In this document: one piece after another, positions 1 through 6,367 of the stretch
How the letters are laid out: every line of letters begins with the position of its first letter
Position numbering within the stretch: position 1 is the stretch's first letter
Source of the DNA: Gammaproteobacteria bacterium
Lineage (GTDB): Bacteria > Pseudomonadota > Gammaproteobacteria > DSM-19610
Direction of reading: 5' to 3'
NCBI GenBank assembly: GCA_011371465.1
Contig: DRQL01000181.1
Span: 1-10,222, forward strand
Length of the DNA: 10,222 nucleotides
Made by a program: the position numbers and the translations under genes
Notes under the pieces: generated by a model
Database searches by the model: none
What the model was told of the DNA's origin: nothing
The model's input: only the letters and a program-made list of their open reading frames with translations

Positions 1-405
1 GATCGGCGGCGTTATGGTGCGTCGTGCCATGGGATCGATACGGGTAATCTTGCCAATGGTCTCTATACTGCGCTGCAAATCACCACGGATTACTTCCGCC
101 GTACGTACGCCAAGGTTGTGTTCAACCGTGGGCGTAATCATAACTTCGGGAAGCCCGCTCGCAGTCTCCTGTGATTGCGGCGCTGCCTGCTTCACCAGGT
201 CCATACCGCAGATCGGGCAACTGCCCGGGGTTTCCTTGACAATCCCGGCGTGCATGGGACATACGTAGTGAGACTCCGGGGCAGCCTCGGTAACCGTTTC
301 CAGCGTCGATTCGGCTGTCCGGGGTGCATCGGCCGGTTGCCAGTGGCCGACCAGGTAACCGGCAAGCCCGGCCAGCAAGGCGGTGGTCAGCAGTATTTTT
401 GGCAT
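1..405 (-). CDS. CusB-like RND efflux periplasmic adaptor, N-terminal part (cut by window edge)
   Basis: This frame is open from an ATG at 403-405 to the window edge, giving 135 residues with no stop. Residues 1-20 form a short hydrophobic signal or anchor (MPKILLTTALLAGLAGYLVG). Residues about 48-73 carry a heavy-metal-binding domain: YVCPMH, then a PGSCPICGMDL motif. This domain is typical of CusB/SilB-type membrane-fusion proteins that link an inner-membrane RND pump to an outer-membrane channel for Cu(I)/Ag(I) or related metals. After it comes a GVRTAEV...TIGKI segment, as at the start of the adaptor beta-barrel region. A GGGAGA ribosome binding site at 414-419 lies 8 bases before the ATG. 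The gene starts 25 bases after the cyclotransferase stop, so the two are probably cotranscribed, and the pump gene should lie beyond the left edge. The metal is inferred from family resemblance only. Confidence 0.85.
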   Translation of the reverse strand, partial: MPKILLTTALLAGLAGYLVGHWQPADAPRTAESTLETVTEAAPESHYVCPMHAGIVKETPGSCPICGMDLVKQAAPQSQETASGLPEVMITPTVEHNLGVRTAEVIRGDLQRSIETIGKITRIDPMARRTITPPI

Positions 406-430
406 TGTTATTGTCTCCCGTTTATCATGT

Positions 431-1387
431 TTACAGGCGCCATCCGCTGGTTCGCCGGCCGGCGGCCTGTTGCCCGGGGTGTTCGTTATCCAGCAGCCGC
501 AAGCGGTACAGGTACGGCCAGAATTTCCCGGTCACCAGCAGGTTCCCGCTGTCCGTGTCGTAGGCAATACCATTGGCGACCGCTGAACTGCCCGGCCGTT
601 GCGCCAGTGGCATCAGGCCGCGCAGGTCGATCCAGCCGGTCACCTGTCCGGAGTGTGCATCGATCCGTGCAATGCAGTCTGTCGGGTATACGTTGGCGTA
701 GATCAGGCCTTCCACGAACTCGAGTTCGTTCAGTCCCTCTACCGGGCGACCGTGATCCGTTACCTGCAGGCTCGCAACCTGACGATACTCCGGCGCTGCA
801 TAGAACCGCAGGAACGACGAGCCGTCACTGATCACGAGCTGGTCATGGACCACCGTGTTTCCCCAGCCTTCACCGTCGAAGGTGAACTGACCGGTCCGGC
901 GCAGGTCCGAAGGGGTGTAAAGCAATGCGGAACCGGTCTCCCAGGTCAGTTGCACCAGTTTGCGGTCATGCACCGTCAGTCCTTCGCCGAACAAGGCCTT
1001 GTCCAGGTGTCGTGCCCGGAGCACTTTCCCGGTTTCCAGGTCGAGGCGGCGAATGCTGGAGCGCCCGTGCAGGCCGGTGCTTTCATAGAGCTCCCCCCGG
1101 TAGAACACCAGCCCCTGGGTAAATGCATCCGGGTCGTGCGGATAGCGGGCGATGATTTCAAAACGCTGGGCAGGTGCCGTATCGACATGCGGCAGATACT
1201 CCACCGCGGGCTGACAGGCATGTTCGGAGAGAGAGGTATTCGTTTCCTGTGCGTGACCGACGCCGGCAGGCAAAAGCACTGCCAGGAGCAGGCCTAGGGG
1301 ATATAACAGACACATGACAAACCGGCATCGACAGCCATCCGGGTCGGTACTGCAGCACTCTGTTCGATCAGTCCGGTAATTCAACAC
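431..1387 (-). CDS. Glutaminyl-peptide cyclotransferase (plant-type glutamine cyclase), exported
   Basis: Predicted to convert N-terminal Gln of exported proteins to pyroglutamate, releasing ammonia, in the periplasm. The protein matches the plant/bacterial glutamine cyclotransferase family (five-bladed propeller, Pfam Glu_cyclase_2) almost motif by motif: HDPDAFTQGL (84-93), YESTG (101), FGEGL (133), LTWE (147), EGWGNT (173), SDGS (187), LNELEFVEG (219), ANVYPTD (231), NGIAYD (272) and VTGKFWP (285). A signal peptide is visible with likely cleavage at GHA|Q (46|47). The start is uncertain. The GTG at 1385-1387 gives 318 residues with a long N-region containing Arg20 and Arg22. The ATG at 1313-1315 gives 294 residues that begin at the hydrophobic core, but it has no ribosome binding site and no positive charge before the core. 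It lies 152 bases downstream of the 677-residue protein gene, with a hairpin between, and 25 bases before the efflux adaptor gene. Confidence 0.9.
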   Translation of the reverse strand: MLNYRTDRTECCSTDPDGCRCRFVMCLLYPLGLLLAVLLPAGVGHAQETNTSLSEHACQPAVEYLPHVDTAPAQRFEIIARYPHDPDAFTQGLVFYRGELYESTGLHGRSSIRRLDLETGKVLRARHLDKALFGEGLTVHDRKLVQLTWETGSALLYTPSDLRRTGQFTFDGEGWGNTVVHDQLVISDGSSFLRFYAAPEYRQVASLQVTDHGRPVEGLNELEFVEGLIYANVYPTDCIARIDAHSGQVTGWIDLRGLMPLAQRPGSSAVANGIAYDTDSGNLLVTGKFWPYLYRLRLLDNEHPGQQAAGRRTSGWRL

Positions 1388-1480
1388 GCCATCTATTACC
1401 TGTTATTCACATCTTGTCTACATCCGTTCCCAACCCTGTTCTGACGCCCTGGACCCGGCCACGGCATCGAATCAGAGAGG

Positions 1481-1516
1481 CCTGCGCCCCTCCGGAGGAT
1501 TCCGGAAGGGCGCAGG
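1481..1516 (-). terminator. 15-bp hairpin downstream of the 677-aa protein gene
   Basis: Arms at 1481-1495 and 1502-1516 enclose a 6-base loop. All 15 positions pair in minus-strand RNA, counting one G-U wobble (1490/1507). In plus-strand RNA that position would be a C-A mismatch, so the structure fits minus-strand transcription. It lies 23 bases beyond the stop codon of the 677-residue protein gene. No run of U follows (CCUCUCUGAUU). It may therefore be a factor-dependent or weak terminator, or a 3'-end stabiliser or processing element that lowers expression of the downstream cyclotransferase and efflux genes, rather than a classical intrinsic terminator. Confidence 0.6.
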
Positions 1517-1539
1517 GTAGTACTTCGACAATGTACCTG

Positions 1540-3573
1540 CTAGTGCAGCGAGTAGATTGCCACACCGTGATGCAGTGGATCAAACTGGTAGAGTCGCAGC
1601 CTGCGGCTGGGCTCATAGTTATAGGTGATATCCACTTTATGCATGCCCGGCGTTCCATCGTCCGCAACCGGCGGCACCGGAATCAGGCCCGACAGTGCTC
1701 CCGCGTTCGGCCACAGGTAGTTACGACCAAAGGTAAAGAAGCAGCCGGAACCCAGCTGTGGCAGACCGTTGACCGGGTCATCCAGGTTACGCGGCGAGGG
1801 CTGCAGGAACTCCTCGGTTCCGCCACGATTGATCGGGAACACGTTGTCATGCCCGGCAATGGTATTGGACGGGTTATTAAACGGATCCTCTTCAGCCGGA
1901 TGCCCGGGGGGGATTAGCGGTTGCGGCCCCTGCAGGGTGGTCGGATCGGTAAACTGGAACTGGTTTTCCCAGCCACGCGAGCCGCCAAAGTCCACGTTGC
2001 GATAGAAGTGCTGGAAGTGGTCACCATTGTAGACCGTCACCTTGAAGTTATACGGCCGGAGATTCCAGTCGTGGACGCTGCCATTGGCTACACCCTTGAA
2101 GCTGGCCGGCCCCATACCACTGCCTTCGCCCTGCAAGCCCTGGCGCGAACCGTAGAAGGTGTTGTTGACCAGGAACATGGTGATGGTGGCATCCGGATCG
2201 GGTTCTACACCGGCCGGCAGCTTGGTGCGATCGCGCCAGTCATTATAGGCTGCACGCAGTTGCTTCGCGGTTGTGGCCAGGTCACCCTGCGGCTTTCCGT
2301 GACCATGCTTCTTCCACTTCTTCCATTTCTTCCAGCCTTTCCTGTGCTTGTCATCGGAACTGTTGTCATCGTCGTCATTCAGCATGGACTTGAACAGATT
2401 GTACATGCGCTTGGCAGGTGACAGGTCACCGATCTGGGCAATGGCATAGGCCTTGTCATCCGGGTTGTTCTCCGGGTCGCAATCCACGTCATTGGCACCG
2501 CCTTCACAGAATGCCGAGCGTTCCCACTGCACGTAGTTCCAGCCATCGGGCCCGGCTGTTTTCAGCGCGTTCTCGATTGCCTGTACACGTGGCGGGTGAA
2601 TACGCCAGCCCCAGTGATAGATCAGGTTGAAGTACTTGCCCTTGCTCTGCTTGAGCTTGATCGTGTACTTCGTGCCTTCATCCAGCATCGGGAAGAAGGT
2701 CTCGTCCATGGAAGCATGCGGTGGTCCCGTGACCTCGATTCCTTTCGGGTTGATGAAACGGTTCACATACGAAATCATCGGCGAGAAGTCTTCCATGCCG
2801 TTATTCAGGATGTGCACCTTGTAGGTAATATCCCAGGGCACTTCCTGCACGGCACTGGGATCGATGAACATGGCGTCCGCCTCGATATGCTGCCCCCAGT
2901 AGTAGATATTGATATCCGCGTTACCACCCACCAGGTTGCCGTCGCTGTCATACTCCGGGATCACCGGTGTTACGTTGACCGGACCCTGGTAGTGCAGCAT
3001 GGGCAGGCCGCTGTAGGCGCGGTCGATCGGGTTGCCCTCGAGGATATCGATACCAAACTTGACCAGTTTCCGGTTGACACGACCATGGCCCTTCCTGGCC
3101 GCCGCCTCGATCTTGTCGATGATCATGTCCAGGTCATCGTCGGGGCTGCGCTTGTCGATGGACTCGGTCAATACCGGACCGTCATGCAGGTTGTACGGAT
3201 TGCCCGGCGTCGACGGCATTGTGTTGGGCATTTCCCGGTTTTCGTAGTCTCTCAGGTTTTCGTACACCGTCATGAGAAAGTTCGATCCCGGCGGGTTTGC
3301 AAACGGGTCCACCGCCGGATGCTGGCCTTCCGGTGTTTTGATAATCGTGGTATTCCCCGCTTCCATACGTTCCGACACCCCGGCTTCAGGCTGTGCACAC
3401 GGATGGCCAAGCCATTTGAAGACCGGGTTCGGAGAGCCGGTAGCCTTGGTCAGAAACGGGTCAAACCTGAACTCGCATTCCGCCCATGCGCTGCTGCCCA
3501 GGCTCACGCCGCCGGCAAACAAAGCAAGCGCAGCGGCCAGGCGCGCTTTAACAAAAGGTCTTTTGTGCTTCAT
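1540..3573 (-). CDS. Large exported protein of unknown family, associated with multicopper oxidase
   Basis: I do not recognise this 677-residue protein. Residues 1-31 are a Sec-type signal peptide (basic KHKRPFVKAR, hydrophobic LAAALALFAGG, cleavage at AWA|E), so it is probably periplasmic or secreted. No membrane segment follows. The mature part has five cysteines (33, 59, 356, 365, 611). It is rich in Asn, Pro, Asp, Gly and aromatics in a pattern typical of beta-rich exported proteins, with segments such as YHWGWRIHPPRV (319-330) and a C-terminus ending HHGVAIYSLH. A low-complexity insert spans about 399-427: an Asp-rich run (NDDDDNSSDD), then WKK three times, then HGHG, a possible metal- or polyanion-binding stretch. 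The ATG at 3571-3573 is preceded by a near-perfect AGGAGGTGA, implying high expression. It follows the SCO-like gene by 106 bases in the same direction, so a role with the multicopper oxidase is likely but inferred. Direct enzyme function cannot be assigned. Confidence 0.9.
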   Translation of the reverse strand: MKHKRPFVKARLAAALALFAGGVSLGSSAWAECEFRFDPFLTKATGSPNPVFKWLGHPCAQPEAGVSERMEAGNTTIIKTPEGQHPAVDPFANPPGSNFLMTVYENLRDYENREMPNTMPSTPGNPYNLHDGPVLTESIDKRSPDDDLDMIIDKIEAAARKGHGRVNRKLVKFGIDILEGNPIDRAYSGLPMLHYQGPVNVTPVIPEYDSDGNLVGGNADINIYYWGQHIEADAMFIDPSAVQEVPWDITYKVHILNNGMEDFSPMISYVNRFINPKGIEVTGPPHASMDETFFPMLDEGTKYTIKLKQSKGKYFNLIYHWGWRIHPPRVQAIENALKTAGPDGWNYVQWERSAFCEGGANDVDCDPENNPDDKAYAIAQIGDLSPAKRMYNLFKSMLNDDDDNSSDDKHRKGWKKWKKWKKHGHGKPQGDLATTAKQLRAAYNDWRDRTKLPAGVEPDPDATITMFLVNNTFYGSRQGLQGEGSGMGPASFKGVANGSVHDWNLRPYNFKVTVYNGDHFQHFYRNVDFGGSRGWENQFQFTDPTTLQGPQPLIPPGHPAEEDPFNNPSNTIAGHDNVFPINRGGTEEFLQPSPRNLDDPVNGLPQLGSGCFFTFGRNYLWPNAGALSGLIPVPPVADDGTPGMHKVDITYNYEPSRRLRLYQFDPLHHGVAIYSLH
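2308..2334 (-). repeat. Three tandem 9-base units encoding (WKK)3
   Basis: On the plus strand the units are CTTCTTCCA (2308-2316), CTTCTTCCA (2317-2325) and TTTCTTCCA (2326-2334). The first two are identical and the third differs by one base. Read on the coding minus strand they give Trp-Lys-Lys three times (residues 414-422 of the 677-residue protein). The repeat sits between an Asp-rich run and an HGHG stretch. Near-identity of the units suggests recent expansion by slippage or duplication. Confidence 0.85.
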
Positions 3574-3580
3574 TGATTTT

Positions 3581-3589
3581 TCACCTCCT
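3581..3589 (-). promoter_or_regulatory. Very strong ribosome binding site for the 677-aa protein
   Basis: Read on the minus strand the site is AGGAGGTGA, a near-complete complement of the 16S rRNA 3' end. Seven bases separate it from the ATG at 3571-3573. It fixes the start of the unknown gene and is the strongest such site in the window, suggesting that this protein is made in larger amounts than its neighbours. Confidence 0.85.
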
Positions 3590-3679
3590 CCCCGGCCACA
3601 ACGCTTTTATACGCGTCGACTGCAGGGGATATTGTGTAATGTGTAATCATCAGATCAGTTTCCTCTGAACGACGGGACA

Positions 3680-4321
3680 TCAGACACTGTGCATATCGAC
3701 CAGGAACGGCAGATGGTGCTTGCCGGTCGCCAGTCTCGCCACGGGTTCCGCGATGAACAGCGGCTGCAGCTGGCTGGGTTTCTTGGTCCAGCGCCCGGTT
3801 TTTTCGTTGCCTATCCATGTCAGGCCGTACAGGCTGCCACGTGCGTTAAAGGAGGCAAGAATCTCCCGAATGTCTTCCGGTTCGCCGGTGAAGAAACGCC
3901 AGTCGGCACCGTGTTTCTCCGCCAGTTCCCTGAGCGCGTCCGGCGTATCCCGCCGCGGGTCAGTGGTAACGGTGTACATGTGTACGTCCTGGCCCACCTT
4001 GCCGATACGATCGTTGATGATTTCACGTACTTTGGTGAGATTGTTCAGCACCGGGTAATACTCCTCCCCGCGTACCGAGGTGAAACTCACCAGCACCAGT
4101 TTGTCAGCGAGGAGATCCTCGTAAAACCAGGCTTTTTCCCCATGCTGGTCCCGGACGATGACCTGCGGAAACCGGCTGGCGTTCTTGCCGCCAGTGGCCC
4201 TTGGACAGGTCTTGATGGCCGGGTTGTCTTTCGCGGCATCAGGTACAACTGCCGCGCCTGCTGCCACCGGGAGAGCGGCGGCTGCACCTGCAAGAAAGTT
4301 TCTTCTCGTGGTCTTTTTCAT
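3680..4321 (-). CDS. SCO1/SenC-like thioredoxin-fold protein, Tat-exported, lacking copper ligands
   Basis: A 213-residue protein with a Tat signal at the N-terminus (TTRRNFLAGAAAA, residues 4-16). The start is the ATG at 4319-4321, preceded by AAGGAG nine bases upstream; a longer frame back to 4417 has no such support. The body matches the SCO/SenC family: a strand LVLVSFTS (75-82), the conserved TTDPRRDTPDAL (119-130), and a C-terminal WIGNEKTGRW (169-178). Classical SCO proteins bind copper through CxxxC plus a distal His, for delivery to cytochrome oxidase Cu-A or redox control. Here the CxxxC loop reads SVRGEEYYP (82-90), and the only cysteine in the protein is Cys39, outside the fold. 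The usual distal His region reads SLYGLTWIG, also without His. It lies 58 bases after the oxidase gene. It could be a copper-independent chaperone or a structural partner of the oxidase; a normal copper-metallochaperone role is doubtful. Confidence 0.88.
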   Translation of the reverse strand: MKKTTRRNFLAGAAAALPVAAGAAVVPDAAKDNPAIKTCPRATGGKNASRFPQVIVRDQHGEKAWFYEDLLADKLVLVSFTSVRGEEYYPVLNNLTKVREIINDRIGKVGQDVHMYTVTTDPRRDTPDALRELAEKHGADWRFFTGEPEDIREILASFNARGSLYGLTWIGNEKTGRWTKKPSQLQPLFIAEPVARLATGKHHLPFLVDMHSV

Positions 4322-4379
4322 TGTGTAAGACTCCTTGGAAATTCCACTGATAGGATTCTCGGACACGGTCCGGCCGGCA

Positions 4380-6092
4380 CTAGCGATGCCATTTTCCGCC
4401 ACCGTGATGACCGCCATTGTCGGGCACGATGTCCCAACGACCCATCATGGCGTTATCCTCGTGCACATTGTTGTGGCAGTGGATGGGATAACGACCGAGG
4501 AAATCGTCGAAGCGGTAGAACACGCGGGCGACATCATTCGGACCCAGCGTGGCCACATCCTTCCGGGAACGCAGCACACCGGTGGGTGGACGGCCGTTCC
4601 ATTCGAGCACCTGGAATTCCTCGAAATGCACGTGTACCGGGTGCGCCCAGGAACTGCCCGCGTTGCGGAAGGTCCAGATCTCGGCGGTACCCTGTTTGGG
4701 CGAAGCATCGACCTTGGTCGGATCGAAGAAATCGTGGTTGATGGTCCACAGCCCCATGTCATGATCGAACACCCATTCGCGTTCGGCGACCACTTCGTCC
4801 AGGTTGACGTGCGGCAGCTTGCGGAGGAAATCCGGGATACGGCTGTTGTCCGGACCTTCCAGCGGTTTGATGCGGAACTGCATGACCGGCATGCGGTTCG
4901 GGCCTTCCAGGCGACGGCCGGTCGGTCCCTGGCCGTTGACCTGTTCCATGATATTGACCATGTTGACGCTGTCGCCTACACGGTAGCGAGAGAAGTCGAT
5001 AATCACGTCCTGCCGGTTGGCCGGTCCCATGACCAGGCTGGTTACACTCACCGGCTCCTCGAGCAGGTTGCCGTCACCGGCTATCACGAACATTTCCGAA
5101 TTGTCCGACATGGCCAGCTCGTAGAAACGCGACGGTCCGCCGTCCACGATGCGGAAGCGGTACTTGCGTGGCTCGACTTCCATGTAGGGCGACACCTTGC
5201 GGTTGACGGTAATCAGGTCACCCAGGTGGCCATCCGTATCGAAGATGTTGTAGGCCGGGTTGCCAAACTGGTCAAAGCGCACGTCATGCAGGATGAAATA
5301 ATGGTCATACTTGCCGTAGGTGCCCGGCAGTCGCAGTGCATGCGGGTTACGATCGTTTTCGTCGCCTGAGTCCAGGTCGTCATAGAAGATCGCCATCGCG
5401 GACAGGCCGGCATACACGTTGGTGGCCGTAAAATCGGCCATGTGATCGTGATACCAGAGACTGGCCAGTGCCTCGCGCGGATTGTTACGCGCGTACATCA
5501 TGGCATAGTGGTAATCCCAGAATTCACCCGGACCGGCAAAGTCCATGGGGAAGCCATCACTCTCGGAAGCGGTATGCGCATTGTGCAGGTGGGTAGTAAA
5601 GTAAGGTAGGCCAAAAGGAATGAGCGCGTTCTCGGTGGATGGCAGGTCGTTATAACGCCGGACGAACACCGGTTCACCATAGCGGGCTACCAGCGTCTCA
5701 CCGGGAGTGGCGCCGTTGAACATCCACGCCAGTGACCCGAATCCCAGGGGGTTGAGCGCCGAAAGCTGCTCATGGTAATTCCACAGGCCTTCGGTCAGCC
5801 GCTGCACATAGTGTTTGACCGGCCGGAATTCGTCAAAGCGCTGGTGACGGTTCGGGTCCGGCGGCGGCGTCAGGCTGGCCGGATCGACCGGCGACATGGC
5901 CGGTGGTATGTACACCGGCGTGGTATAGGGTGTCACCGGCGGACTGTCCGGTTCGGTCATCGGACTGCGGATGCCTTCCGGGCGACACAGTTGCGCCTGC
6001 ACCGCGCGCGGTATCGCCGCCCCGCCAAATATCGCCGGTGCGCTGGCTGCAGCCATGGCTCCGGCTTTGAGAACGTCTCTTCTTTTCGCCAT
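4380..6092 (-). CDS. Multicopper oxidase, CotA/bilirubin-oxidase type, Tat-exported
   Basis: A 570-residue laccase-like oxidase expected to take single electrons from a reducing substrate at a type 1 copper and reduce O2 to water at a trinuclear centre. All copper motifs are present: HLH (168-170), WYHDH (His215, His217), HPVHVH (His484, 487, 489) and HCHNNVHEDNAM (His538, Cys539, His540, His544, axial Met549). The segment HLHNAHTASESDGFP resembles CotA and bilirubin oxidase rather than CueO; no Met-rich CueO-like insert is seen. The first cupredoxin strands lie near 129-150 (TPGETLV...VRRYNDLP). The N-terminus is a Tat signal (AKRRDVLKAG) with cleavage likely at VQA|Q (33|34), so it would be folded before export to the periplasm. 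The C-terminus ends in a His/Gly tail (GGHHGGGKWHR). The start is the ATG at 6090-6092, set by a GGAGGG site. Substrate unknown: phenolics, Mn(II), Cu(I) or other metals are possible. Confidence 0.95.
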   Translation of the reverse strand: MAKRRDVLKAGAMAAASAPAIFGGAAIPRAVQAQLCRPEGIRSPMTEPDSPPVTPYTTPVYIPPAMSPVDPASLTPPPDPNRHQRFDEFRPVKHYVQRLTEGLWNYHEQLSALNPLGFGSLAWMFNGATPGETLVARYGEPVFVRRYNDLPSTENALIPFGLPYFTTHLHNAHTASESDGFPMDFAGPGEFWDYHYAMMYARNNPREALASLWYHDHMADFTATNVYAGLSAMAIFYDDLDSGDENDRNPHALRLPGTYGKYDHYFILHDVRFDQFGNPAYNIFDTDGHLGDLITVNRKVSPYMEVEPRKYRFRIVDGGPSRFYELAMSDNSEMFVIAGDGNLLEEPVSVTSLVMGPANRQDVIIDFSRYRVGDSVNMVNIMEQVNGQGPTGRRLEGPNRMPVMQFRIKPLEGPDNSRIPDFLRKLPHVNLDEVVAEREWVFDHDMGLWTINHDFFDPTKVDASPKQGTAEIWTFRNAGSSWAHPVHVHFEEFQVLEWNGRPPTGVLRSRKDVATLGPNDVARVFYRFDDFLGRYPIHCHNNVHEDNAMMGRWDIVPDNGGHHGGGKWHR

Positions 6093-6096
6093 TATT

Positions 6097-6102
6097 CCCT
6101 CC
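6097..6102 (-). promoter_or_regulatory. Ribosome binding site deciding the oxidase start
   Basis: On the minus strand GGAGGG lies 4 bases (5 from its GGAGG core) before the ATG at 6090-6092. The same frame is open four codons further upstream to a TTG (6102-6104), but that start would place the ribosome binding site inside the coding region, so the ATG giving MAKRRDVLK is preferred. Confidence 0.75.
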
Positions 6103-6240
6103 AACTCAAAGAGATAGGATTAGTCGGGATTCCTGCTGTGCTGCGCTTGCCTCCAACCCGCTTCAGGCGTCTCAAGCCAGTCAATTGAGAATCTCTGCCC
6201 CGATCATGTCGCGCAAACCAGTCGAACTCCCTGTTTGTTA

Positions 6241-6269
6241 TGATTTTTCATTTACTTACGGAAAAATCA
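6241..6269. promoter_or_regulatory. Perfect 9-bp inverted repeat upstream of the oxidase
   Basis: TGATTTTTC (6241-6249) and GAAAAATCA (6261-6269) are exact inverted repeats separated by 11 bases. The arms are AT-rich, so a strong transcriptional terminator is unlikely. A dimeric regulator operator, or a hairpin in the oxidase leader about 150 bases before its start codon, is more plausible. No known binding consensus was recognised. Confidence 0.45.
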
Positions 6270-6284
6270 CCAGTTTTTGAGAGC

Positions 6285-6294
6285 GCTGTACAGC
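6285..6294. promoter_or_regulatory. 10-base perfect palindrome GCTGTACAGC
   Basis: A perfect 10-base palindrome between the two larger dyads of the oxidase leader region. It may be a protein-binding half-site pair or chance; no regulator is assigned. Confidence 0.25.
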
Positions 6295-6325
6295 CGCCAT
6301 CGGCTCCCGCTTTGGTGAATCCCTC

Positions 6326-6367
6326 AACCCCCGGGTTCCACGCGACTCGTATTCTTGTCCGGGGGTT
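6326..6367. repeat. GC-rich inverted repeat with 24-base loop
   Basis: AACCCCCGG (6326-6334) and CCGGGGGTT (6359-6367) are exact inverted repeats around a 24-base loop. A further GTGAA (6316-6320) and TTCAC (6366-6370) can pair outside the CCCCCGG core with a bulge, so alternative pairings exist. No T-run follows on either strand. On the minus strand it would form a stable structure in the leader of the oxidase mRNA. Confidence 0.45.

Noticed and set aside
2596..3576. 326-codon open frame on the plus strand
   Set aside because: Exactly antisense to the 677-residue protein gene; composition and lack of a ribosome site mark it as a by-product of GC-rich codon use.
3633..3646. Tandem TGTGTAA TGTGTAA between the SCO-like and 677-aa genes
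   Set aside because: Two short copies only, with no symmetry or known site; not distinguishable from chance.
4322..4417. Upstream extension of the SCO-like gene to 4417
   Set aside because: The extension overlaps the oxidase stop, places 32 residues ahead of a proper Tat signal, and lacks a ribosome site; the ATG at 4319-4321 has AAGGAG.
3689..5369. Two plus-strand frames of 350 and 344 codons (3689-4741, 4335-5369)
   Set aside because: Antisense to the SCO-like and multicopper oxidase genes, whose motifs are unambiguous; the translations show no family motifs.
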